NCBI RefSeq assembly: GCF_001570485.1
Contig: NZ_BCTA01000077.1
Span: 1-58,659, forward strand
Length of the DNA: 58,659 nt
DNA from: Mycolicibacterium novocastrense
GTDB taxonomy: Bacteria; Actinomycetota; Actinomycetes; Mycobacteriales; Mycobacteriaceae
Direction of reading: 5' to 3'
Positions 17,172 to 25,944 of this stretch are shown piece by piece (position 1 is the stretch's first letter; each line of letters opens with the position of its first letter). The notes under the pieces were generated by a model that was not told where the DNA came from, ran no database searches, and saw nothing but the letters and a program-made list of their open reading frames with translations. Position numbers and translations under genes: made by a program.

Positions 17172-18339
17172 TCACGCCCGACAACACCACGACTACGACG
17201 CCGGCGATCGGCACGGCGAGCAGGCCGATCCGCAGGCTCGTCGCGTCGGCGATGAGCCCGACGAGTATCGGGGCACCGAAGAACCCGATGCGCATCAACC
17301 AGGTGAGAATCGTGAGCCCGCTGCCCGGCCGCAGGCCCGGCAGTTGATCGGCGGCGTGCATCGCCGACGGCACCAGCGTCGCCGCGCCGAGGCCGGCCAT
17401 CGCGAAACCGGCGATCGTGCCGGGAACGGACGGGAACGCCAGCGCCAGACCCATGCCGATCGCGGTGATCGCACCACCCGAACGGACCACGGCGCGTGCC
17501 CCGAACCGGTCGACCAGCCGGTCGCCGACCAGTCGCCCGATGAACAGGAAGGTGACGGCGACGATGTAGCCCGTCACCGCGATCGGCCCGGACGCGCCGA
17601 ATACGTCCCGCAGATACAAGACCGCCCAGGAGTTGCCGGCGTCCTCGACCGTCGCACCGGCCACCGCGATGAGCACCAGGGCGAGCAGAGCGGCGTACAC
17701 CGCAGCGCCGGCGCTGCCGGCACGGTCGGCGCGCGCCTCCCGGTGGTCTTCGTGATCGGGCCCGGGCAGCAGATAGCGGTACGCGACGAGAACGACCACG
17801 CTGCACAGCACTGCGGAGAAGCCGAGATGCAGCGCGCGCGGGACACCCAACACGACCGCCGCCCCGCCCATCACGCCGCCGATGATCGCGCCCGCGGCCC
17901 ACACCGCGTGCAGCGAGTTGATGATCGAGCGACCGTAGATGCGCTGCACGCGCAACCCGTGGGCGTTCTGCGCGACGTCGGTCACCGCATCGCAGGCACC
18001 CGCCGCGAACAGCCCGGCGGCGAACAACACCGGCGAGGTCGCCACGCCCGCGAGCACCACGAAGACCCCGATCCCGATGGTGCCGACGACAGCCACCCGC
18101 GACGAGCGGTAGCGGCGGATGAGCGCGGCCGCGGTCAACCCGGCCGCCAGCGCCCCCGCCGAGAACGCGGCGACAGCCGCACCGTAGGCCGAATTCGACA
18201 GCCCCAGATCGGTCTTGATCTCGGGGTAGCGCGGCACCAGATTGGCGAACACGGCGCCGTTGGTCAAGAACAGCGCCGCCACCGCGATCCGGGCCCGACG
18301 ACTCTGCGCCTCGGCCGTCTCCTGCCGGTCGGGCGCCAT
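17140..18339 (-). CDS. MFS transporter
   Basis: Major facilitator superfamily permease of 399 aa with about twelve hydrophobic helices. The pattern resembles the YbjJ/sugar-efflux-like group: LTNGAVFANLVPRYPEIKTDLGLS at the N-terminus and LIRRYRSSRVAVVG in the loop after helix 2. A second-half motif LVGDRLVDRFGARAVVR matches MFS motif A. The ATG at 18339 is chosen because upstream in-frame codons fall in non-coding-like sequence. The substrate is unknown; an exporter role is likely. It is divergent from malQ and overlaps the end of the SMR pair by 32 bp. Confidence 0.88.
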   Translation of the reverse strand: MAPDRQETAEAQSRRARIAVAALFLTNGAVFANLVPRYPEIKTDLGLSNSAYGAAVAAFSAGALAAGLTAAALIRRYRSSRVAVVGTIGIGVFVVLAGVATSPVLFAAGLFAAGACDAVTDVAQNAHGLRVQRIYGRSIINSLHAVWAAGAIIGGVMGGAAVVLGVPRALHLGFSAVLCSVVVLVAYRYLLPGPDHEDHREARADRAGSAGAAVYAALLALVLIAVAGATVEDAGNSWAVLYLRDVFGASGPIAVTGYIVAVTFLFIGRLVGDRLVDRFGARAVVRSGGAITAIGMGLALAFPSVPGTIAGFAMAGLGAATLVPSAMHAADQLPGLRPGSGLTILTWLMRIGFFGAPILVGLIADATSLRIGLLAVPIAGVVVVVLSGVISARRRRARS

Positions 18340-18457
18340 ACCGGCCGACACTACCCAGCGGGCCGACGCGCATTGAGCGCCGGTTGAGTTCGCGCAGATC
18401 GGGTATGAGCGAGCCTGTGATGAGACGTGGCGGCCGATTCCGGGCAAGATTGGCGAC

Positions 18458-20581
18458 ATGACAGGGCCCGCCGCGTCGCTAGTGGAGTTGGCGCGACGCT
18501 ACGGTGTCGCAACCGATTACGAAGACTGGACGGGCTCGCGCGTCAGCGTGGCCTCCTCGACGCTGATCTCGGTGCTGGCCGCATTGGGCGTCCCCGCTGC
18601 CACCGAGGACGACCGCGCCGCCGCACTCGCCGCGCACGACCGCGAATACTGGTCGCGCCACCTTCCGCCGACGATCATCGGTCGCACCGGTGTGACTTCG
18701 ACGTTCTGGGTGCACGTCACGCACGGCGACCCGGTGTCGCTGCGGATCCTGCTGGAGGACGGGTCGGTGCGGACGGGCCTGCGTCAACTCGAAAACAACA
18801 GGCCCCCTTATGAATTGGACGGCAGACTGGTCGGCGAGGCGACCTTCGAGACGCCCGCCGACCTGCCGATCGGCTATCACCGCCTCGAACTGCACGCCGA
18901 CGGGGCGGAGTTCAGCACCCCGCTGATCGTCTCCCCCGCGTCACTACCGGCCCCATCGGGCAGGACCTGGGGTCTGGCCACCCAGCTCTACAGTGTGCGG
19001 TCCGAAAGATCCTGGGGCATCGGCGATCTGACCGATCTGACCGACCTGGCGGTATGGTCAGCGGCCCGGCACGCCGCGGGATTCATCCTCGTCAATCCCC
19101 TGCACGCGGCCGCACCGGTCGCGCCGATGGAACCGTCGCCCTACCTGCCGACCTCCCGCCGGTTCGTCAACCCGATCTATCTGCGGGTGGAAGCGATCCC
19201 CGAATACGCCTATGTCCGCCGCCGCAACCGGTTACGCAAGCTGCGTGAGGCCGTGCAGTCCCGAGCCGACCGCGCCGAGCAGGTCGAGCGCGACGCCGCG
19301 TGGAAGGCCAAGCGCTCGGCGCTGGAGGCGGTCTACGAGGCACCGCGCTCGGCGGGTCGGGAACTGGCCTACGCCGCTTACCGGGAGCGCGAGGGCACCA
19401 GCCTCGACGACTTCGCCACCTGGTGTGCCCTGGCGCAACGGTATGGCGCCGACTGGCACCGGTGGCCCGAGGAACTGCAGCATCCGGCGGGCGAAGCCGT
19501 CGCGGCCTTCGCCGCCGAGCACCCCGACGACGTCGACTTCCACCGCTGGCTGCAGTGGCAGCTCGACGACCAGCTCACCGCGGCGCAGGCCACCGCGCTG
19601 CAGACGGGAATGAACCTGGGCATCATGCACGACCTCGCAGTGGGCGTGGATCCCAACGGCGCGGACTCGTGGGCCCTGCAGGACGTGCTCGCGCTCGGCG
19701 TCACGGCGGGCGCTCCTCCCGACGAGTTCAACCAGCTCGGGCAGGACTGGTCGCAACCGCCGTGGCGCCCCGACCAACTCGAGAGGCTGGCCTACGAGCC
19801 GTTCCGTGCACTCGTCAACGCGGTGCTGCGGCATGCGGGAGGTGTGCGGATCGACCACATCATCGGGCTGTTCCGGCTGTGGTGGATCCCGAACGGGGCG
19901 CGGCCCACCGACGGCACCTATGTGCGCTACGACCACGAGGCGATGATCGGCATCGTGGCGCTCGAGGCCCACCGGGCGGGAGCCGTCGTGGTCGGCGAGG
20001 ACCTCGGCACCGTCGAACCGTGGGTAAGGGACTATCTGCACGAACGCGGGCTGTTCGGCACCTCGATCCTGTGGTTCGAAGCCGACCGCGACGGGGACGG
20101 CGGCCCGCTGCCCGCCGAGCGGTGGCGCGAGTACTGCCTGTCGGCCGTCACCACGCACGACCTGCCCCCCACGGCCGGCTATCTGGCCGGCGAACACGTC
20201 CGCCTGCGCGACGAACTCGGGTTGCTGACGCGGCCCGCCGCCGAGGAGTTGGCCGACGACCGCGAGCAACAGGACAGATGGCTGGACGAACTGCGCCGTG
20301 TCGGGCTCCTGGACACCGAGGCCGACACCGCCGCGATCGTCGAGGCCCTGCATCGTTATCTCGGCCGCACACCGTCGCGGTTGCTGTCGCTGTCACTGGC
20401 CGACGCGGTGGGCGACCTGCGCACCCAGAACCAGCCCGGAACCACCGACGAGTATCCGAACTGGCGGGTGCCGCTGGCCGGTCCGGACGGTAAGAAGTTG
20501 CTGCTCGAGGACGTCTTCGACGACGTCACCGCGGCGCGGCTCGGCGAGGTCATGCGGGAAGCGGTGCGCCCGACGGTGTAA
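18458..20581 (+). CDS. malQ: 4-alpha-glucanotransferase (amylomaltase) MalQ
   Basis: Glycoside hydrolase family 77 enzyme of 707 aa that moves alpha-1,4-glucan segments between maltodextrins in cytosolic glycogen and maltose metabolism. Catalytic features are in the C-terminal half: the nucleophile region RIDHIIGLFRLW, the acid/base Glu in VVGEDLGTVEP, and the stabilising Asp in TTHDLPPTAGYL. The N-terminal 140 residues form the extra domain seen in actinobacterial and E. coli-type MalQ. M. tuberculosis has an equivalent protein (Rv1781c) of similar size. The ATG follows 118 bp of divergent promoter shared with the MFS gene. Confidence 0.95.
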   Translation: MTGPAASLVELARRYGVATDYEDWTGSRVSVASSTLISVLAALGVPAATEDDRAAALAAHDREYWSRHLPPTIIGRTGVTSTFWVHVTHGDPVSLRILLEDGSVRTGLRQLENNRPPYELDGRLVGEATFETPADLPIGYHRLELHADGAEFSTPLIVSPASLPAPSGRTWGLATQLYSVRSERSWGIGDLTDLTDLAVWSAARHAAGFILVNPLHAAAPVAPMEPSPYLPTSRRFVNPIYLRVEAIPEYAYVRRRNRLRKLREAVQSRADRAEQVERDAAWKAKRSALEAVYEAPRSAGRELAYAAYREREGTSLDDFATWCALAQRYGADWHRWPEELQHPAGEAVAAFAAEHPDDVDFHRWLQWQLDDQLTAAQATALQTGMNLGIMHDLAVGVDPNGADSWALQDVLALGVTAGAPPDEFNQLGQDWSQPPWRPDQLERLAYEPFRALVNAVLRHAGGVRIDHIIGLFRLWWIPNGARPTDGTYVRYDHEAMIGIVALEAHRAGAVVVGEDLGTVEPWVRDYLHERGLFGTSILWFEADRDGDGGPLPAERWREYCLSAVTTHDLPPTAGYLAGEHVRLRDELGLLTRPAAEELADDREQQDRWLDELRRVGLLDTEADTAAIVEALHRYLGRTPSRLLSLSLADAVGDLRTQNQPGTTDEYPNWRVPLAGPDGKKLLLEDVFDDVTAARLGEVMREAVRPTV

Positions 20582-20658
20582 CGCGGACGGCTTCTGCTCC
20601 GGTTTCACATTCGTCACGGCTGCGATATGTTCGCAGCGCAGCGACCTGAGGAGATCAC

Positions 20659-21072
20659 GTGAACAAGCTTGTTGTGCTCAGCGGCGGGCTCGTGGCTGTC
20701 GGTTCGGCGGCACTCGTCGGCGCCGGCATCGCGATGTCGCAACCGAGCACGTTGAACGTGGTCGGCGAACCGTACAACCGGGCGCTGCAGATCCTGAAGT
20801 CCCAGGGCGTCAAGGCCTACTTCGGCGGTTCGGTCGGCAGCGTGCTGCCCCAGGCGGAGTGCCTGGTCGACCAGCAGAAGATCACCTCGGGCGGCCGGAT
20901 GTTGCTGATGCTGGACTGCAGCCAGAAGGCGGCGGACCTGATCGCCGAGCAGGGTCCCTCGGGCGGCCCGACGGTCGGCCGAAACGGCGTCACGACCGTG
21001 ACCCCAACCCCGGTGGTGCCGATCCAGGGCGCCCCCGGCGCGGGCACCCCGCCGCCGCCACCGGCAGGCTGA
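20659..21072 (+). CDS. Secreted or membrane-anchored small protein, mycobacterial family
   Basis: Protein of 137 aa not assigned to a characterised family. The GTG start has GAGGAG a few bases upstream. Residues 4-26 form a hydrophobic signal or anchor segment. The mature part contains a segment beginning EPYNRALQILKSQGVKAYFGGSVG that loosely recalls a PASTA fold, with two cysteines (ECLVD and LDCSQK) likely to be paired. The tail is rich in Gly, Pro and Thr and ends PPPPPAG, typical of cell-wall-exposed mycobacterial proteins. It stands alone, convergent with the SRPBCC gene 5 bp away. Confidence 0.75.
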   Translation: MNKLVVLSGGLVAVGSAALVGAGIAMSQPSTLNVVGEPYNRALQILKSQGVKAYFGGSVGSVLPQAECLVDQQKITSGGRMLLMLDCSQKAADLIAEQGPSGGPTVGRNGVTTVTPTPVVPIQGAPGAGTPPPPPAG

Positions 21073-21077
21073 GAGAC

Positions 21078-21512
21078 TTAGCCCTCCACCATCCGGCGCA
21101 GGTTGGTCAACGTCCGGCTCATCGTGCGGCCGACCTGGCGCGCGGCCACCCGGTCGGCGATCAGGCCCAAGAGGTTGCCCGCGGACTCGTAGGACAACCG
21201 GAACGTCACCTTGGTGCGCCCGTCCCCGGTGTCACGCAGCCGGAACCGGCCACGCTGTGAGACCCCGGTGATCCCGATCCACGACACCTCACGCGGTGCG
21301 TCGAACTCGACGACCTCCACGGTGCCGCCGATCGGCACCGAACCGACCTTCCAGTGCACGGTGTAGCGGGACCCGAGCCCGGCGGGCGCATCGGTCAGCA
21401 TCTCCCAGCGCTCCAGGCTGGCCATGAACTCCGGATAGCACCCCGGGTCGCTGACCACCTTCCACACCTGGTCGCGGTCGGCGTCGATGACGCACTGGCG
21501 TTGAACCCGCAT
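21078..21512 (-). CDS. SRPBCC polyketide cyclase/dehydrase-like protein
   Basis: Helix-grip ligand-binding protein of 144 aa. The start CVIDADRDQVWKVVSDPGCYPEF and the central WKVGSVPIGGTVEVVEFD segment are typical of the polyketide cyclase 2 and mycobacterial SRPBCC group. No catalytic residues can be assigned. It begins 3 bp after the stop of the upstream acyltransferase gene, so the two are an operon, and a role in lipid handling is plausible. Confidence 0.82.
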   Translation of the reverse strand: MRVQRQCVIDADRDQVWKVVSDPGCYPEFMASLERWEMLTDAPAGLGSRYTVHWKVGSVPIGGTVEVVEFDAPREVSWIGITGVSQRGRFRLRDTGDGRTKVTFRLSYESAGNLLGLIADRVAARQVGRTMSRTLTNLRRMVEG

Positions 21513-21515
21513 GTC

Positions 21516-22361
21516 TCAGCCCAGAACCGGGAAGCGTCGTCCGGCGGCCAACCTGTCGACTCCTGCCTGCAGGCTGCTCAACACCTTGTCGTTGATGACG
21601 TCGTCGTCACTGGCCGCGATGTCGTCGGCGTCGATCGGATCCTGCACCTCGATCGCGATCTTCGTCGGCAGCGGCAGCCGCGGGATGAAGTCGCTGACGG
21701 TCAGCCCCCACGGAGGCGCCAGCAGGATGGGCACGCTCTTGAGGCGGGCCAGCCGGTCCACCATCAGCAGTCGCGCCAACCATTGGCCGCGGTCGAGGAA
21801 CAATGCGGCTTCCTGACCGCCGACGCTGGCGACGGGCACGATCGGCACACCCGCTTCGCGGGCCAGCTTCACGTAACCCTTGCGGCCGCCGAAGTCGACC
21901 TCGTGCCGCTGCCACGACGGGCGGAACACCTCGTAGTCGCCGCCCGGGTAGACCAGAAGAGCCCCGCCGGACTCCAGCGCCAACTTGGCGTTGTCGTGGT
22001 TGGCGGCCACGGTGCCGAACTTGCGTAGCGAACCCAGGCCCGGCATCGAAACCACGAGATTGTGTGCGAGCTGGTAGAAGGGCCGCTCGACGCCGAAGTA
22101 CGAGCTGAACGCCAACGTGAACACGAACGTGTCCGGCGGAAGGTTGCCGCCGCTATGGTTGCCCACCAACAGGACCGGGCCCTCGGCGGGGATGCGGTCC
22201 AGGCCGCGGACGTCGGCGCGGAAGTACAACGAGGCCAGCAGCCACAGACCCGGTAACTGCTCGCGGATGTAGTCGGGGTCGCGCTGGTCCAGGTCGGCCT
22301 TCGGGACCCGCAGCGCCACCTGCTGTTTGGCCCACCCGAGGAGGTCGTCGATCGCCACCAT
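21516..22361 (-). CDS. Glycerol-phosphate acyltransferase-family lipid acyltransferase
   Basis: PlsC-like acyltransferase of 281 aa. The catalytic block is GPVLLVGNHSGGNLPPDTFVF, where His and Asp of the usual NHX4D motif are spaced wider by two residues, as in the diacylglycerol/phytyl-ester-synthase-like subgroup. The glycerol-phosphate-binding motif appears as LLVYPGGDYEVFRPS, and VPIVPVASVG forms block IV. The ATG at 22361 is the first sensible start. It is divergent from the diiron-like gene at 22449. It probably transfers acyl groups to a lipid alcohol or lysolipid at the membrane; the substrate is unknown. Confidence 0.82.
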   Translation of the reverse strand: MVAIDDLLGWAKQQVALRVPKADLDQRDPDYIREQLPGLWLLASLYFRADVRGLDRIPAEGPVLLVGNHSGGNLPPDTFVFTLAFSSYFGVERPFYQLAHNLVVSMPGLGSLRKFGTVAANHDNAKLALESGGALLVYPGGDYEVFRPSWQRHEVDFGGRKGYVKLAREAGVPIVPVASVGGQEAALFLDRGQWLARLLMVDRLARLKSVPILLAPPWGLTVSDFIPRLPLPTKIAIEVQDPIDADDIAASDDDVINDKVLSSLQAGVDRLAAGRRFPVLG

Positions 22362-22448
22362 GAACGTGTTATAGACACGGGCCGCGAACCGCAAACCTGC
22401 GTTCCCACTTACCGCACGTAGACTGTGCGGCACGAAGGAGGAGCCGAG

Positions 22449-23375
22449 ATGGCATTGTCGCCGGCCCAACCCGGGGCTCTACGTCCGCGCCGCTTCACCC
22501 GCGAGGTCGACCCCGGGCCCGTCCAGATCCAGGCCCGCAAGGTCCACTTCGACCTCTCCGGTGTCCCGCTCGAGTGGATTCCCGGCCACCCGGTGGCCTC
22601 CACGATGATCAACCTGTTCAACGTGGTGTTGCCCGCCGCCGAGCACTGGTTCGTCCGCACCTACAACGAGGCGCTCCCACTCGTCAGAGATCCCAAGCTC
22701 GCCGACGACATCCGCGGCTTCATCGGCCAGGAGGCGACGCACGCCGCGGCCCACGACGACGTGATCTCCGACTTCCTCATCGGCAACGGGGTCGACCCGA
22801 AACCCATGCTCGACCTCGTCGGCTACATGTTCGAAAAAGTCCTGGCGCCAAAGGATTTCGACGACCCGCAGCGGCGCCTGAGCAACCTGTGTGAGCGGCT
22901 GTGGCTGATCGCGGCGATCGAGCACTACACCGCGGTGCTCGGCGACTTCGCGCTGAACTCCACGTGGGACGACCACGGCGCGGACCCCACCCTGGTCGAC
23001 CTGTTCCGCTGGCACGGCAGCGAAGAGGTCGAGCATCGCTGCGTCGCCCACGACGTCGCGGTCTACTTCCACGACAGCTATCCCGACCGGATCCGGGCGA
23101 TGACGGTCGCCGCGACGGCGATGTTCACCTTCTTCCAACGCGGCACCTGGTACCTGCTGAAGTCCGACCCCAACAGTGACATCGGCTGGTTCGAGATGCA
23201 GCGACTGCGGATGCGGGACTCCGAACTCGGCCTGCTGCCCAAGTTCCGGACCCTGTTCGGGACGAACACGCTGTCCTACTTCCGCCCCGGCTACTCGCCC
23301 GAGGACATGGGCTCGACCGCCCAGGCCGTGGCCTACCTGGCCACCTCACCCGCCGCGCGCGCCGCGCACCGTTGA
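22449..23375 (+). CDS. PF10118-type 'metal-dependent hydrolase', probably a ferritin-like diiron oxygenase
   Basis: Protein of 308 aa. Families like this are usually annotated as predicted metal-dependent hydrolases. The residues seen instead fit a four-helix diiron site: Glu65 in PAAEHW, Glu95-x-x-His98 in GQEATH, Glu158 in AIEHY, and Glu193-x-x-His196 in SEEVEH, spaced like ferritin-type monooxygenases and desaturases. The ATG at 22449 has a strong AAGGAGGAG site upstream. Its stop shares one base with the start of a flavin/2Fe-2S reductase (TGATG), which would supply electrons to a diiron centre. The substrate is unknown; an acyl chain or alkyl compound is a reasonable guess. Confidence 0.75.
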   Translation: MALSPAQPGALRPRRFTREVDPGPVQIQARKVHFDLSGVPLEWIPGHPVASTMINLFNVVLPAAEHWFVRTYNEALPLVRDPKLADDIRGFIGQEATHAAAHDDVISDFLIGNGVDPKPMLDLVGYMFEKVLAPKDFDDPQRRLSNLCERLWLIAAIEHYTAVLGDFALNSTWDDHGADPTLVDLFRWHGSEEVEHRCVAHDVAVYFHDSYPDRIRAMTVAATAMFTFFQRGTWYLLKSDPNSDIGWFEMQRLRMRDSELGLLPKFRTLFGTNTLSYFRPGYSPEDMGSTAQAVAYLATSPAARAAHR

Positions 23376-24481
23376 TGGGTCTGCGCGAACGCTACCGGCA
23401 ACTGCCCGCCCATCCGCTGCGGCCGGGACGGCGCTACGCCATGATCGGCATCGCCGACGTCGTGATCAACGGAATGGAAGCGCTGGCCGGCGCCGTCCGC
23501 AAGGTCACACCGCCCCGCGAGTTCGACCGCACCCTGGTTCTGCGGGTCGCCGACCGTGAGGTGGTGGCCCGCGACGAGAACGTCGTGGCACTGACGCTGG
23601 TCGCCGCCGACGGCGAACCGCTGCCCCGGTGGCATCCCGGCTCGCACATTGACATCACGCTGCCCAGCGGGCTGGTGCGGCAGTACTCGCTGTGCGGCGA
23701 TCCCGGCCACACCGACAGCTATCGCATCGCGGTGCGCCGCATTCCCGACGGCGGCGGCGGTTCGATCGAGGTGCACCGGGCGCTGAGCCCGGGTGCGACC
23801 GTGACGTCGCACGGGCCCCGTAACGCGTTCCCGCTGACGGTGCCCGGCTACGGCTCCCCCACCCGGCAGCTGAGGTTCGTCGCCGGCGGCATCGGCATCA
23901 CCCCGATCCTGCCGATGCTGCGACTGGCGCAGGTGCTCGATGTGGAGTGGTCGATGGTGTACACGGGGCGCAGCCGCGACAGCCTCCCGTTCGTCGACGA
24001 GGTCGCCCGGTTCGGCTCTCGCGTGCAGATCCGCACCGACGACGTCGACGGACTGCCCAGCGCCGACGACCTTCTCGGCGACTGCCCCGACGGCACCGCG
24101 GTCTACGCGTGCGGTCCGGCGCCGATGTTGACCGTCATCCGCGAGCGGCTGGTCGGGTGCGACAACGTGGAACTGCATTTCGAACGGTTCGCCGCCCCGC
24201 CCGTCGAGGACGGCACCAACTTCTCGGTGACCGTGGCCTCACGCGGCCAGACCATCGATGTCAGAGCCGACGAGACGCTGCTCGCGGCGCTGCGCAGATC
24301 CGGTGTGCCCGCCCCGTACTCCTGTCAGCAGGGCTTCTGCGGTACGTGTCGCAGCCGGGTGCTTGCCGGCTCGGTCGACCACCGCGACACGCTGCTCACC
24401 GACACCGAACGCGACGGCGGGCTGATGCTGATCTGCATCTCCCGCGCCGCTGAAGGTTCCCATCTCACACTCGATCTGTAG
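23375..24481 (+). CDS. Flavin/2Fe-2S oxidoreductase (oxygenase reductase)
   Basis: Electron-transfer protein of 368 aa in the phthalate dioxygenase reductase/VanB family. The flavin domain carries RQYSLCGDPG. The NAD domain has AGGIGITPILPMLR and the YACGPAPML segment. The C-terminal plant-type ferredoxin domain binds a 2Fe-2S cluster through CQQGFCGTC and the later Cys of LMLICIS. The first 60 residues extend beyond the usual domain start. The ATG is chosen because it is coupled to the upstream gene by a 1-bp overlap; that protein is the probable terminal oxygenase it serves. It could also reduce Rieske or P450 proteins encoded elsewhere. Confidence 0.9.
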   Translation: MGLRERYRQLPAHPLRPGRRYAMIGIADVVINGMEALAGAVRKVTPPREFDRTLVLRVADREVVARDENVVALTLVAADGEPLPRWHPGSHIDITLPSGLVRQYSLCGDPGHTDSYRIAVRRIPDGGGGSIEVHRALSPGATVTSHGPRNAFPLTVPGYGSPTRQLRFVAGGIGITPILPMLRLAQVLDVEWSMVYTGRSRDSLPFVDEVARFGSRVQIRTDDVDGLPSADDLLGDCPDGTAVYACGPAPMLTVIRERLVGCDNVELHFERFAAPPVEDGTNFSVTVASRGQTIDVRADETLLAALRRSGVPAPYSCQQGFCGTCRSRVLAGSVDHRDTLLTDTERDGGLMLICISRAAEGSHLTLDL

Positions 24482-24501
24482 TCGTCTCGTACTATTCGGC
24501 C

Positions 24502-25944
24502 ATGCCGTTGGCCGAGGGGGCGACTTTCGCCGGATACACCATCGTGCGTTTACTCGGCTCCGGCGGAATGGGCGAGGTCTACCTGGCCCAGCATCCGCGC
24601 CTCCCCCGCCGCGACGCGCTCAAGGTGCTTCCCGCGTCGGTGTCGGCCGACGACGAGTACCGCAGGCGGTTCCAGCGCGAGGCCGACATCGCGGCCACGC
24701 TGTGGCATCCGCACATCGTCGGGATCCACGATCGTGGCGAGGCCGACGGCCAGATCTGGATCTCGATGGATTACGTCGACGGCACCGACGCGGCGCAACT
24801 GCTCAAGGAGCATCATCCCAACGGCATGCCTCCGCAGGAGGTCGCCGCGATCGTCACCGCCATCGCCGACGCCCTCGACTACGCCCACCAGGGCGGTCTG
24901 CTGCACCGCGATGTGAAACCCGCCAACATCCTGCTCGCCCGGCCCGAGACCGACGATCGACGAATCCTGTTGGCCGACTTCGGGATCGCCCGCTGGGCCG
25001 ACGACGTCAGCGGTCTCACCGCGACCAACATGACGGTGGGCACGGTGTCCTACGCGGCGCCCGAGCAGTTGATGGGCGAGACGCTCGACGGCCGAGCAGA
25101 CCAGTATGCGTTGGCCGCCACCGCGTTTCACCTGCTGACCGGTTCGCCGCCGTTTCGCAACTCGAATCCGGCCGTGGTCATCAGCCAGCACCTGTCGGCG
25201 TCGCCGCCGGCGATCGGCACCCGCCGACCGGACCTGGCGAACCTGGATCCCGTGCTGGCCAAGGCGATGTCCAAGAACCCCAAAGACCGGTTCGAGCGCT
25301 GCGCGGACTTCGCCAGGGCGCTCGGCCACCACCTCGGTGTCGCCGCGGCGGACCCCGACAGCACCCGACTCGCCGTGGCGGCCGCCCACCCGAAGAGGCC
25401 GTGGCTGCGGCCGGGGATCATGGTGCCCGCGGTTCTTGCGGTGCTGCTGGTCGCCGCTGTCGTGGTGGCGGCCTTCCTGTTCGGCGAGGAACGCGCGAAC
25501 GCCCCGGGCAGGTCCACCACCGCCGCTTCGTCACCGCCGCGGCCCGCACCCCCACCCCCGCCGCCGACGACGACCACCACGACAGACGCCCCCACGACCA
25601 CCGCAACCGACGACGACACCACCGCCACGACAACAACGCCGTCATCGCCCGCCGACGACTCCGCCGCGGTCATCGGGGCCAACTGCTCACCCGAGGGCGC
25701 GACCGCCCAGACCGCCGACGGCTCGACCGCCTACTGCTCGACACTGCAGAGCACGGGCGCCACGATCTGGTCGCTGACCGAGGGCGACGTCCCGAGCCCG
25801 ACGGTCACCACCGAGGCGACCGAGCCGCCGCTGCCGATCGCCGAGGAATCGCCCGTTCGGGTGTGCATGGAGCAGACCGGTCAGACCCGCCGCGAGTGTC
25901 GAAGAGACATCCGGGAGAGCAACGGTTTGCCGCCGCTGCCATGA
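24502..25944 (+). CDS. Transmembrane Ser/Thr protein kinase (PknF/PknI-like)
   Basis: Receptor-type eukaryotic-like kinase of 480 aa. The kinase domain spans residues 10-280: glycine loop GSGGMG 19-24, catalytic Lys41, HRDVKPAN 135-142, DFG 159-161, and an activation loop rich in Thr (GLTATNMTVGT) ending AAPEQ. One transmembrane helix lies near residues 306-327. A Thr/Pro-rich linker follows, then an extracellular domain with four cysteines (NCSPEG, YCSTL, VCMEQ, RECRRD) and no PASTA repeats. This layout fits the PknF/PknI branch. The gene is joined by an ATGA overlap to an LLM-family oxidoreductase, an unusual partner. Confidence 0.92.
   Translation: MPLAEGATFAGYTIVRLLGSGGMGEVYLAQHPRLPRRDALKVLPASVSADDEYRRRFQREADIAATLWHPHIVGIHDRGEADGQIWISMDYVDGTDAAQLLKEHHPNGMPPQEVAAIVTAIADALDYAHQGGLLHRDVKPANILLARPETDDRRILLADFGIARWADDVSGLTATNMTVGTVSYAAPEQLMGETLDGRADQYALAATAFHLLTGSPPFRNSNPAVVISQHLSASPPAIGTRRPDLANLDPVLAKAMSKNPKDRFERCADFARALGHHLGVAAADPDSTRLAVAAAHPKRPWLRPGIMVPAVLAVLLVAAVVVAAFLFGEERANAPGRSTTAASSPPRPAPPPPPPTTTTTTDAPTTTATDDDTTATTTTPSSPADDSAAVIGANCSPEGATAQTADGSTAYCSTLQSTGATIWSLTEGDVPSPTVTTEATEPPLPIAEESPVRVCMEQTGQTRRECRRDIRESNGLPPLP

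Noticed and set aside
18427..18813. Small frame overlapping the malQ start
   Set aside because: It is out of frame with malQ, Arg-rich, and has no ribosome-binding site or family.
22364..22377. Possible KstR site TGAACGTGTTAT upstream of the acyltransferase
   Set aside because: The AAC-NN-GTT core is present, but the first fixed T is A, and the site overlaps the start codon; the match is too weak.
25520..25660. Thr/Pro codon repeats as a possible repeat element
   Set aside because: They encode the extracellular linker of the kinase and are explained by the protein sequence.
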